Source of the DNA: PFJX01 sp964393825
GTDB taxonomy: Bacteria > Pseudomonadota > Gammaproteobacteria > Burkholderiales > Thiobacillaceae
Direction: 5' to 3'
Assembly: GCA_964393825.1 (NCBI GenBank)
Contig: CAYMUY010000006.1
Location: forward strand, 48,715 to 112,714
DNA: 64,000 bases
Below the pieces are notes generated by a model, which was not told the DNA's origin, ran no database searches, and saw only the letters and a program-made list of their open reading frames with translations. Position 1 is the stretch's first letter; each line of letters begins with the position of its first letter. This document shows positions 34,764 through 42,744 of this stretch, piece after piece. A program made the translations under genes and the position numbers.

Positions 34764-35231
34764 ATGGCCCCTCTCATCTGGAAACCCCACGTCGTCGTCG
34801 CCGCCGTCATCGAGCGCGACGGCCGCTTCCTGCTGGTCGAAGAACATACCGATGCCGGCATCCGTTTCAATCAGCCGGCCGGCCACCTGGAAGAAGGTGA
34901 ATCGCTGCTCGACGCGGTGCGGCGCGAGGTGTTCGAGGAGACCGCCCACCATTTCGAGCCGGAGGCGTTGCTCGGTGTCTACCGCTGGCGCCACCCGGAC
35001 AAGCCGCAACGCACCTACCTGCGCTTCGCCTTCACCGGCCGCGTCACCGGCTTCGACCCGAACGCCACCCTCGACGACGGCATCCTGCGCGCGCTCTGGA
35101 TGAGCGCCGGGGAAATCGAAAGCCAGCGGCAACGACACCGTAGCCCCCTGATCCTCGATTGCCTGCGCGACTACCAGAGCGGGCGGCGCTTCCCGCTGGA
35201 CATCATCACCGATTACCCGGACGTGGCATGA
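34764..35231 (+). CDS. nudJ: NudJ-like Nudix phosphatase
   Basis: 155-residue Nudix hydrolase. The Nudix box spans 40-62 (GHLEEGESLLDAVRREVFEE) and keeps all metal-binding glutamates; the usual glycine near the end is alanine. NudJ removes phosphate from thiamine precursors and nucleoside di- and triphosphates. As in E. coli it sits directly upstream of mnmA. It begins 11 bases after the large mosaic gene. Confidence 0.88.
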   Translation: MAPLIWKPHVVVAAVIERDGRFLLVEEHTDAGIRFNQPAGHLEEGESLLDAVRREVFEETAHHFEPEALLGVYRWRHPDKPQRTYLRFAFTGRVTGFDPNATLDDGILRALWMSAGEIESQRQRHRSPLILDCLRDYQSGRRFPLDIITDYPDVA

Positions 35232-35259
35232 ACAGCCCCCACGCTCAGCGGTGTTCACT

Positions 35260-35308
35260 GCCCCCCGAGGGGGCGCATGCTTCCCTTGGGGCGGCCCCGC
35301 GGGAAGCA
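35260..35308. repeat. REP-like extragenic palindrome between nudJ and mnmA
   Basis: Two adjacent GC-rich hairpins: CCCCC/GGGGG at 35262-35273, and an 8-bp stem TGCTTCCC/GGGAAGCA at 35278-35285 with 35301-35308 that encloses an inner GGGG/CCCC stem. The look recalls extragenic palindromes repeated in other betaproteobacterial genomes. Only one copy is seen in this window. The second hairpin ends 2 bases before the mnmA start and would occlude any Shine-Dalgarno site. Confidence 0.55.
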
Positions 35309-35310
35309 GC

Positions 35311-36396
35311 ATGAGCCGCATCGTCGTCGGCCTTTCCGGCGGGGTCGATTCCGCCGTCACCGCCTGGCTGCTGAAGCAACAGGGACACGAGGTGGTGGGT
35401 GTGTTCATGAAGAACTGGGAAGCCGACGACCTCGAGGACGATTGCCCCATCGCCCAGGATTTCCGCGACGTGCTGGCCATCGGCGAAGTGCTTGGCATCG
35501 AGGTCGAACTGGTCAACTTCAGCCGCGAATACCAGGAGCGGGTGTTCGCCTACTTCCTCGCGGAATACCAGGCCGGCCGCACACCCAACCCCGATGTGCT
35601 GTGCAATGCCGAGATCAAGTTCAAGGCCTTCCTCGACCATGCCATGAAGCTCGGCGCCGACCATCTCGCCACTGGCCATTACGCCCGGCTGGAAGGCGAG
35701 ACACGCGGCCGTCGCCTGCTCAAGGCGGTGGACGGCAACAAGGACCAGAGCTACTTCCTCTACCGCCTGAACCAGGCCCAGATCGCCCGCGCCCTCTTCC
35801 CGCTCGGCGGCCTGCCCAAGCCCGAGGTGCGCGAACTGGCGCGGCAGGCCGGCCTGCCGGTGGCGGAAAAGAAGGACAGCACCGGCATCTGCTTCATCGG
35901 CGAACGCCCTTTCCGCGAATTCCTGCAGCGCTACCTGCCGACGCAACCGGGTGACATGGTCACCCCCGAGGGCCGCGTGATGGGCCGCCACCAGGGCCTC
36001 ATGTATCACACCCTTGGCCAGCGCAAGGGCCTGGGCATCGGCGGAGTGAAGGATGCAGAGGCGGGTGAACCCTGGTTCGCCGCCGGCAAGAACCTGGAGC
36101 GCAATGAACTGATCGTGGTGCAAGGCCATGACCATCCGCTGCTCCTTTCATCCCTGCTGCGCGCCGACCAGTTGTCCTGGATCGGCCCGCCGCCGCGAGT
36201 CGGTGACCGTTACGGCGCCAAGACCCGCTACCGGCAGCAGGATGCCGCCTGCGTGGTGGCAAGCCTGGCTGCCGATGAACTCGTGCTGCGCTTCGAGCAG
36301 CCGCAATGGGCGGTGACGCCGGGGCAGTCCGTGGTGTTATATGAAGGCGGGATATGTCTCGGCGGCGGCATCATCGCCGCGGCGGAACACGCCTAG
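35311..36396 (+). CDS. mnmA: tRNA-specific 2-thiouridylase MnmA
   Basis: Adds sulfur to U34 of Lys, Glu and Gln tRNAs. 361 residues. PP-loop SGGVDS (9-14), catalytic cysteines in PDVLCNAEIKF and DSTGICFIGERPF, and the insertion GNKDQSYFLYRL are all family marks. Start ATG 35311; an in-frame reading upstream is only the palindromic repeat. Since most of the upstream gap is hairpin, translation may be structure-regulated. Confidence 0.96.
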   Translation: MSRIVVGLSGGVDSAVTAWLLKQQGHEVVGVFMKNWEADDLEDDCPIAQDFRDVLAIGEVLGIEVELVNFSREYQERVFAYFLAEYQAGRTPNPDVLCNAEIKFKAFLDHAMKLGADHLATGHYARLEGETRGRRLLKAVDGNKDQSYFLYRLNQAQIARALFPLGGLPKPEVRELARQAGLPVAEKKDSTGICFIGERPFREFLQRYLPTQPGDMVTPEGRVMGRHQGLMYHTLGQRKGLGIGGVKDAEAGEPWFAAGKNLERNELIVVQGHDHPLLLSSLLRADQLSWIGPPPRVGDRYGAKTRYRQQDAACVVASLAADELVLRFEQPQWAVTPGQSVVLYEGGICLGGGIIAAAEHA

Positions 36397-36462
36397 GAGA
36401 CCCGCCCGCGGGTCGATCCATCGCGCTATATTCCTGACCACCCCGGACTCCCCCGCGCCTTT

Positions 36463-37011
36463 GTGCTGACACTCCCCAATCTGCTCACCGCCTCGCGTCT
36501 GGTTCTCGCCCCCTTCGTGGCCTGGCGGCTGGCGCTGCATGATGTGGAAGGCGCTTTCTGGCTGTTCGCGGTGGCCGCCGTCACCGACCTGCTCGATGGC
36601 TGGCTCGCCCGCCTGCTCAACCAGAAAAGCGATTTCGGCGCCCTGCTCGACCCCATCGCCGACAAGGTGATGCTGCTGACCACCCTCTCTTTCCTGGCAC
36701 TCACCAATCTGCTGCCGATGTGGCTGCTGTGGCTGGTGCTGGCGCGCGACAGCATCATCCTCGCCGGCGCCCTCGCCTACCGCAGGCTCACCGGCGGCCT
36801 CAAGATCACCCCCATCTTCACCGGCAAGCTGACCATCGCCCTGGAGTTCGTGCTGGTGTCCTGGGTGCTGGCGGAAGACGGCCTGTCGCTCGGCGTGGCC
36901 TGGGGCATCGAACCGCTGACCCTGCTCACCGCCGCCGTCGGCGTTCTTTCAGGCCTGCGCTACATCGTGATCTGGAGCCGCAAGACGGCGGCGCACCTGC
37001 GCCGCCGTTAA
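36463..37011 (+). CDS. CDP-alcohol phosphatidyltransferase family protein
   Basis: Inner-membrane phospholipid-synthesis enzyme of 182 residues. The CDP-OH-P signature D-x2-DG-x2-AR-x8-G-x3-D-x3-D is complete (DLLDGWLARLLNQKSDFGAL, then LDPIADK). About five or six transmembrane helices. It could be phosphatidylglycerophosphate synthase or cardiolipin synthase type II; the sequence alone does not decide. Start GTG at 36463 is the best available because no ATG precedes LTLPNLLTASRL. Confidence 0.88.
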   Translation: MLTLPNLLTASRLVLAPFVAWRLALHDVEGAFWLFAVAAVTDLLDGWLARLLNQKSDFGALLDPIADKVMLLTTLSFLALTNLLPMWLLWLVLARDSIILAGALAYRRLTGGLKITPIFTGKLTIALEFVLVSWVLAEDGLSLGVAWGIEPLTLLTAAVGVLSGLRYIVIWSRKTAAHLRRR

Positions 37012-37030
37012 CCGAACGGGTTCAGTACGG

Positions 37031-38707
37031 CTAGCGCAGCACCACCAGCACGATCCGGCGATTCAGCGCCCGGCCCTCGGGCGTCGCGTTGTCCGCCACC
37101 GCACGAGCCTCGCCATAGGACACCACGGTCATCCGCTGCAGCGGCAAGCCGCAACTGTCGTGCAGGAAATCACGCGCCGCTTCCGCGCGCGCGCGCCCCA
37201 GGCGCAGGTTGCCCGCGGCGCCACCAAGGTCGTCCGTATAGCCCTGGATCTCGACATACACGTTCTTGTTCTCCGCCAGCAGCTTGTTGGCGAAATCGGT
37301 CAATGCCGCCTTGCCGGTATTCGGCAACACCGCCTTGCCTGGCTCGAACATGGCCATCGCCTCACTGAGCACCGTCTCGTAGATCAGCTTGCCCTCCGCC
37401 AGACGACCGGCGGCGATGGCGCGATCCAGTGCTTCCCTGGCCGTCGCCGACACGGCGGCGGTGGTGGCGGCCTGGCCCTGGATGGCGGCGACCGCCTGGT
37501 TCAGCCGGCCATCGGCCTCGTCCAGACGCGCGCTGCTGGCATTGACGGTTGTTTGCAAGGCGCCGACCTGTTGCTCGACGGCGGCCACCTGGCTGTCGGT
37601 CCGTGTGAGTTGCGCCACCACACCCATGACCGAGGCGCCGAGCCCGTCCAGATGTTCCTTGACGCTGGCCGAACTGGCGGCGGTCGCCGCCTCGTGCCGG
37701 CTCAGGCGCTCGCTTTCCGCCGCAATCGCCGCCTGCAGGCTGGCGACCCGCGCCAGGGTGTCGGCACGGCCGACATCGCCGCCGGCCAACCGCCCGGAGG
37801 CGGCGTCGAGCTGGCCGGTCAGGCTATCGACGCGCTTGTCCACGGCGGTGATCGCCGCAGCCTGGGCGGCCGTGGCCTGTGTGGTTGCGGCGATCTCGCC
37901 CTGCGCCCGCTCCAGACGCTGATTGGTGGCAATAAGCGCCTGTTCCCCCGCCTCGCCGCGTCGGCGCGCGTCCTCCAGGCGGGATTCCACACCATCGATG
38001 CGCACGGCCACCTTGCCCAGCGCATGGGTGTTGGCGTCGATACGCTGGCTGGCGGAAGTAATGAGCGCGGCGATTTCATCCAGTCGCCCCTTCGCCGTGC
38101 CCAGCGTGGCCGTCGCAACGACAGGGCTGGCCATCGCCGGCTCCGGCAAGGACGTGGCGGCCTGGGCGGGCACCGCCGGCACCACTTCCGCCACCCGCGC
38201 GCTGGACAAGTCCCGCAGCGTGGATTCCGCCGCGCCCAGACGACTCTCGGCCACGGCGAGGCTGGCCAGCGCGCCTTCCACCCGCTGGCTGTCGGCCTGG
38301 ATGCGCGACTCGGCGACATCGACACGCTGATGCGCACGCGCGATTTCGGCTGTGTTGGCGGTGATGCGGCTGCTCGCCGCCGCCAGTTCGCCACCCAGGC
38401 CATCCAGGCGCTGATTGGCGCCCGCCAGCCCGGCCAGGGTGTCGTCGATACGCTTGTCCAGGCGGGTCGCGGTCTGCTCGGCCCGATCGAGATGCGTCTC
38501 GGCATAGTTGAGACGCACGCCATTGCCGTCGATCCGTTGATTGGCCTCCTTGAGCAAACCCTGCAGCGTATCGATCCGGCTGTTGACGCCACTCACCTCC
38601 TGTTGCACGAACTCCCGGGTGGCACAGCCGGACAGGTTCAACAAGCCGATCGTGACCAGGATGGCCAGGGGGGTCAGACGGGTATCAGGAAAACCGTGGA
38701 CCTTCAT
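37031..38707 (-). CDS. OmpA-family lipoprotein with long coiled-coil
   Basis: 558 residues with a lipobox LSGC (C28). Residues 30-430 are an almost continuous Ala/Gln/Leu/Asp heptad coiled coil with recurring phrases such as NQRIDGNGVRL, NQRLDGLGGEL, SQRIDANTHAL and NQRLERAQGEI, so it grew by internal repetition. The last 115 residues form an OmpA peptidoglycan-binding domain (YVEIQGYTDDLGGAAGNLRL, GRARAEAARDFL, ALNRRIVLVVL). It probably links the outer membrane to peptidoglycan across a large gap. Converges on the preceding gene with 19 bases between. Confidence 0.87.
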   Translation of the reverse strand: MKVHGFPDTRLTPLAILVTIGLLNLSGCATREFVQQEVSGVNSRIDTLQGLLKEANQRIDGNGVRLNYAETHLDRAEQTATRLDKRIDDTLAGLAGANQRLDGLGGELAAASSRITANTAEIARAHQRVDVAESRIQADSQRVEGALASLAVAESRLGAAESTLRDLSSARVAEVVPAVPAQAATSLPEPAMASPVVATATLGTAKGRLDEIAALITSASQRIDANTHALGKVAVRIDGVESRLEDARRRGEAGEQALIATNQRLERAQGEIAATTQATAAQAAAITAVDKRVDSLTGQLDAASGRLAGGDVGRADTLARVASLQAAIAAESERLSRHEAATAASSASVKEHLDGLGASVMGVVAQLTRTDSQVAAVEQQVGALQTTVNASSARLDEADGRLNQAVAAIQGQAATTAAVSATAREALDRAIAAGRLAEGKLIYETVLSEAMAMFEPGKAVLPNTGKAALTDFANKLLAENKNVYVEIQGYTDDLGGAAGNLRLGRARAEAARDFLHDSCGLPLQRMTVVSYGEARAVADNATPEGRALNRRIVLVVLR

Positions 38708-38812
38708 TTCTGCATCTCCTCATATCAGGTGTGGGGACGAGTGGCGGGCAGCGGGACGGCGTAGCTTATGCCAGAAGCCACTGCCGCCGCAGCCGCTCCG
38801 GGAAAATTAATG

Positions 38813-38841
38813 TTGACCTGACCGGGGCATCCGCGTAAAAC
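38813..38841 (+). promoter_or_regulatory. Putative sigma-70 promoter of the cold shock gene
   Basis: TTGACC (38813-38818) and TAAAAC (38836-38841) with a 17-base spacer. Transcription would begin near 38848, leaving a leader of about 110 bases before the ATG at 38958, the long leader typical of cspA-type mRNAs. The leader contains a GGGGATTTCCCC hairpin shortly before the ribosome binding site AAGGA. Confidence 0.5.
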
Positions 38842-38957
38842 GCGCGCCAGGTGTTTGATTTCAAGTCGTTGACGTACCGGTTCCAAACCAGATGCAGCCT
38901 TGTAATTGAACATGTACCGGGGGATTTCCCCTTTTATCTCTTTAAGGACTGCAACAA

Positions 38958-39161
38958 ATGGCAACTGGTACCGTGAAATGGTTCAACGAAACCAAGGGTT
39001 TTGGCTTTATCACTCCTGATGGCGGTGGTGAAGACCTGTTCGCACACTTCTCCGCGATTCAAATGGGTGGCTTCAAAACCCTGAAAGACGGTCAGCGTGT
39101 GAGCTTTGAAATCACCCAAGGCCCGAAGGGCAAGCAAGCGTCCAACATCCAGAACGCTTGA
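38958..39161 (+). CDS. Cold shock domain protein (CspA family)
   Basis: 67-residue single-domain RNA-binding protein. RNP1 is KGFGFITP and RNP2 is LFAHFSAI (the usual VFVH reads LFAH). It melts mRNA structure at low temperature or acts as a general RNA chaperone. Base composition is less GC-rich and codon choice cleaner than neighbours, as expected for a highly expressed gene. AAGGA ribosome binding site; strong terminator follows. Confidence 0.97.
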   Translation: MATGTVKWFNETKGFGFITPDGGGEDLFAHFSAIQMGGFKTLKDGQRVSFEITQGPKGKQASNIQNA

Positions 39162-39184
39162 TCACGGCCCGCAAGGGTTGATAG

Positions 39185-39210
39185 AAGCCGGGACCTGTCC
39201 CGGCTTTTTT
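39185..39210 (+). terminator. Intrinsic terminator of the cold shock gene
   Basis: Nine-bp stem AAGCCGGGA/TCCCGGCTT (39185-39193 with 39198-39206), CCTG loop, followed by a T-run through 39210. Confidence 0.93.
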
Positions 39211-39227
39211 ATTTCCGTTCCATCCAG

Positions 39228-40121
39228 CTACGCCCCTCGCGCCAACGTCAGCCAGAACGGCAAGGTGAACATCGCCAGCAAGGTGGTCACGGTGATCTGA
39301 TTGGCGCTGATCTTGCCATCGCCGCCCATCCGCACCGCCAGCAGGTAGGCGACGGTGGAATGCGGCAGGGCGGCGAGCAGCAGGGCGGTATCGAACCAGA
39401 GCCCCTGCAGACCGGCGGCGCGCCCCAGACCCCAGGCCAGGGCCGGCAGCAGCAGCAACTTCACCACCACCCCATACCAGAGATGACCACGCGCATGGCC
39501 CAGCTCGCTCACCCGCATGCCGGCGCCGACCGCGATCAAGCCCAGCGGCAGCGACGCCCGCGCAAGCAATTCCAGGGTGTTGTCGATGACTCCGGGCAAA
39601 CTCAGCCCCGCCTGCGAGAACGCCAGACCGCCGGCGGTGGCCAGGATCAGCGGATTGCCGAGCAGGCTCTTCAGCCCGTTGCCCTCGCCATGGCGCGCCA
39701 ACACCGCCACCGCCGCGACGTTGGCCAGCGGCACCAGGAAGCCCATGAGCAGGCCGATGGCGGCGATGCCCTGCCTACCGTGCAGTGCCCCCGCCACCGC
39801 CAGGCCGACATAGCTGTTGAAGCGAAAGGAACACTGGAAGGCGGCGGCGAACACCCGCGGTGGATCGGAAAACAGAAACTTGCCGAGGTAGCCCAGTCCC
39901 ATCCCCAGCACGGTGTAGGCAATGCCCACCAGCAACATTGGTGTGGCGGCGCCGAAATCCATGCGGGCGTGTGACAGGGTATGGAACAGCAGGGCGGGGA
40001 AGAATACGAAATAGATCAGGCGTTCGAGCCCCCGCCAGAACGCTTCCTCCATCCAGCGCCGCGCCGCGCCGCCCATGAGGATGAGCGCGAAAATGGGAAA
40101 GATGATGAGGGCGATGGACAT
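39228..40121 (-). CDS. AEC-family (auxin efflux carrier-like) transporter
   Basis: Inner-membrane permease of 297 residues with about ten transmembrane helices. The LLARASLPLGLIAVGAGM segment near the middle and the PLANVAAVAVLA helix are typical of the family, which exports organic anions and similar solutes. Substrate unknown. I chose ATG 40121 because the 22 residues upstream are polar and not membrane-like. Confidence 0.88.
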   Translation of the reverse strand: MSIALIIFPIFALILMGGAARRWMEEAFWRGLERLIYFVFFPALLFHTLSHARMDFGAATPMLLVGIAYTVLGMGLGYLGKFLFSDPPRVFAAAFQCSFRFNSYVGLAVAGALHGRQGIAAIGLLMGFLVPLANVAAVAVLARHGEGNGLKSLLGNPLILATAGGLAFSQAGLSLPGVIDNTLELLARASLPLGLIAVGAGMRVSELGHARGHLWYGVVVKLLLLPALAWGLGRAAGLQGLWFDTALLLAALPHSTVAYLLAVRMGGDGKISANQITVTTLLAMFTLPFWLTLARGA

Positions 40122-40202
40122 GAAGGAATGGGCTCTGAACGGCTTGGCGTGATTGTCCACCTTCACAGGGTGAACCCGCACTGCCATCGGACAGCCACAT
40201 GC

Positions 40203-40799
40203 TCATTGCACCAGCCTCCGCGCCAGGCGTTCGAGCCGCGACGACTGCCGCGCGCCGAGTGTCGCCCGCGGCGAATCCGCCGCCTGTCCGACGAAGATCT
40301 CGCCGACCGGCCTGGCGCCGATCGTTCTAGCGGTCAGGCGCAGTTGCTTCATGGTGGCATAGAACAGCCGCCCGAGCAGGGCCGGCGCGGCGGATGAGGC
40401 AATCAGCAGGGCCTTTTTCGACACGCCGTGCCGGCGCGCGACGGGGGCAGGCAGGCCCCACGGCCAGTAAGCGTAAACCACCAGGCGCTCCATGAAGCGC
40501 TTGAACAGCGCGGTCACCGAATAGAAATTGGTCGGCGAAGCAAGGATGTAGGCATCCGCGGCCTCGATCATGGCGATCAGTTCCCGCATGCGGTCATCCT
40601 GGACACAGTCGCCGGGCGCTTCGCCAGGCTGTTGCGTGCACTCCCGGCAGTTCTGGCAGAAGGCGATGGGATAGTCGCGCAACTGGACCACCTCCACCCG
40701 CGCGCCGGCGCGCCGGACAGCGGCAGCGGCGGCCGTCAGCGCCTGGTCGATCATGCCCTCCGGGCGATAGGATCCCGCGATTATCAGCACAGTCGTCAT
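40203..40799 (-). CDS. Flavodoxin-fold NAD(P)H-dependent FMN reductase-like protein
   Basis: 198-residue cytoplasmic protein of the NADPH-dependent FMN reductase/iron-sulfur flavoprotein group. The phosphate-binding loop is GSYRPEGMIDQAL near the N-terminus, and ILASPTNFYSVTALFKRFMER is the flavin-side signature. A cysteine cluster CQNCRECTQQPGEAPGDC (about 49-66) is like that of iron-sulfur flavoproteins and might bind a cluster. Start at 40799 has AGGGG seven bases upstream; an ATG at 40805 lies too close to it. The C-terminal 25 residues are very basic. Confidence 0.83.
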   Translation of the reverse strand: MTTVLIIAGSYRPEGMIDQALTAAAAAVRRAGARVEVVQLRDYPIAFCQNCRECTQQPGEAPGDCVQDDRMRELIAMIEAADAYILASPTNFYSVTALFKRFMERLVVYAYWPWGLPAPVARRHGVSKKALLIASSAAPALLGRLFYATMKQLRLTARTIGARPVGEIFVGQAADSPRATLGARQSSRLERLARRLVQ

Positions 40800-40987
40800 C
40801 TTCATTCCCCTGCGCCTCGGCATCCGGCGCGAGCCCACTCAATATAGACAGCCCGGGCCGGATGCGGGAACGCGGCGCGGCGCATCACCCCGGCCGCGCA
40901 ATCCGCAAACATGTCCCGGAAAACCGCACGCGCCGCCGGATCAAGGCAGAATCCCGGTTTCCCCGCGCGGCCCCACCTGGAAATTCC

Positions 40988-42709
40988 ATGCAAATAGAAA
41001 GTTTCATCGTCGGCAAGGACGCCTCGCTGGAGGCCTCCATCCAATCCATGCAGGCCAGACTGGCGGCCCTGGGTTTCCATGTCGAAGAGCGCTCCTGGCT
41101 GAACCCGGTCGCGCACGCCTGGTCGGTGCACATCCGCGACCGCGACTGCCCGCTGTTGTTCACCAACGGCAAGGGCGCCTCCGAGAAAGCCGCGCGCGCC
41201 AGCGCCCTCGGCGAGTTCTTCGAGCGACTCGGCTGCAACTATTTCTGGTCGCATTACTACCTCGGCGCCACCCTCGCGGCGCATCCCCATGTCCACTATC
41301 CGCGGGAACGCTGGTTTCCCCTGCCCGTGGATGAATCCTGGCCGGAAGGCCTGCTGGATGCCACCTTGCGCGATTTCTACAACCCGGATGGCGCGGTCGC
41401 CGCCGGCGCCCTGGTCGATCGCAACTCCGGCAACGCCGCGCGCGGCATCTGCGCCCTGCCCTACAAGCGCCAGCGCGATGGCGCCACGCTCTGGTTTCCG
41501 GTCAACCTGATCGGCAACCTGTATGTCAGCAACGGCATGTCGGCCGGCAACACCGTGGCCGAGGCGCGGGTGCAGGCACTCTCGGAAATTTTCGAGCGGC
41601 ACGTCAAGTTCCGCATCATCGGCGAGGGGCTGTGCCTGCCCGATGTGCCGGAAGCGGTGATCGCCCGTTACCCGAAGATCGCCGCCGGCATCCGCGACCT
41701 GCGCGCCGCCGGCTTCGGCATCCTGGTCAAGGACGCCTCGCTCGGTGGCCGCTATCCGGTGATGAACGTGACCCTGCTGAATCCGCATGACCAGGGTTGC
41801 TTCTCCAGCTTCGGCGCGCATCCGCGCTTCGAGGTGGCGCTGGAACGCGCGCTCACCGAGTTGCTGCAGGGCCGCGCCCTGGACGCGCTGGGCGATTTCC
41901 CGGAGCCGGGCTTCGATCTCGATGAAATCGCCGATGCGCAAAACCTGGAGATCCATTTCGTCGATTCCAGCGGCGTCATCAGTTGGGAATTCCTGCGCGC
42001 CCAACCCGATTTCGAATTCGCCGACTGGGATTTCCAGGGTGGCACGGAGGCCGAATTCGCCCGCCTGTGCGCGGCCATCCACGCCGATGGGCGCGATGTC
42101 TACATCGCCGACTTCGCGCACCTGGGGGTCTACGCCTGTCGCATCCTGGTGCCGGGCATGTCCGAGATCTATCCGCTCGACGACCTGGAATGGAACAACA
42201 ACAGCGTCGGCAACAGCCTGCATCCGGCCATCCTGAATCTGTCGCGGCTCGCCGATGCGGACCTCCAGGCGCTGCTCGACAGCCTGAACGAGCTCGGCGT
42301 CGACGAGCAGCGGCCGGTTGCCGCGCTGATTGGCCTGGCCGCCGACGCCGGTTCACTGTGGCAGGATCTGCGCGTGGGCGAGTTGAAAGCGCTGCTCGCC
42401 CTCGCCCTCGGCGACCGCGAGGCCACCCGCGAGGGCTGCCAGTGGGCACGCCATTTCGGCCACCTGGACCCCGCGCGCGGACGCGTCTACCGCTGCATCG
42501 AGACGCTGCTGGAGATGCCGGACGCCACGCGCTACCGCGACAGCCTGCTCAGCCTCTATGGGGACGCCACCCTGGATACCGCCGAGGCCATGCTGCGCGG
42601 CGAGCGCCGCTTCTTCGGCCTGGACGCGCCCGGGAGCGACCTCGACGGCTGCGACATGCACCAGCGGCTGCTGGCGGCTTACCGCAAGGTCATGGCCGTC
42701 GCCGCCTGA
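40988..42709 (+). CDS. ycaO: YcaO-domain protein, probable RimO accessory factor
   Basis: 573-residue protein matching E. coli YcaO in length (586) and layout: an ATP-dependent YcaO domain in the first 380 residues (GEFFERL at 75-81 and SEIFERHVKFR near 200 are the paired Mg-ATP-binding elements) and a C-terminal TPR-like helical extension. E. coli YcaO is needed for full methylthiolation of ribosomal S12 by RimO. rimO is encoded 11 kb upstream. No precursor peptide or E1-like partner is nearby, so a RiPP role is unlikely. Confidence 0.92.
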   Translation: MQIESFIVGKDASLEASIQSMQARLAALGFHVEERSWLNPVAHAWSVHIRDRDCPLLFTNGKGASEKAARASALGEFFERLGCNYFWSHYYLGATLAAHPHVHYPRERWFPLPVDESWPEGLLDATLRDFYNPDGAVAAGALVDRNSGNAARGICALPYKRQRDGATLWFPVNLIGNLYVSNGMSAGNTVAEARVQALSEIFERHVKFRIIGEGLCLPDVPEAVIARYPKIAAGIRDLRAAGFGILVKDASLGGRYPVMNVTLLNPHDQGCFSSFGAHPRFEVALERALTELLQGRALDALGDFPEPGFDLDEIADAQNLEIHFVDSSGVISWEFLRAQPDFEFADWDFQGGTEAEFARLCAAIHADGRDVYIADFAHLGVYACRILVPGMSEIYPLDDLEWNNNSVGNSLHPAILNLSRLADADLQALLDSLNELGVDEQRPVAALIGLAADAGSLWQDLRVGELKALLALALGDREATREGCQWARHFGHLDPARGRVYRCIETLLEMPDATRYRDSLLSLYGDATLDTAEAMLRGERRFFGLDAPGSDLDGCDMHQRLLAAYRKVMAVAA

Positions 42710-42744
42710 GCGCCGAATACCCGGCATCGACCCGGCACCCGCGC

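Noticed and set aside
40988..42709. YcaO gene as part of a RiPP (azoline peptide) cluster
   Set aside because: Full-length E. coli YcaO architecture and no precursor, E1-like or dehydrogenase gene nearby; rimO partnership explains it better.
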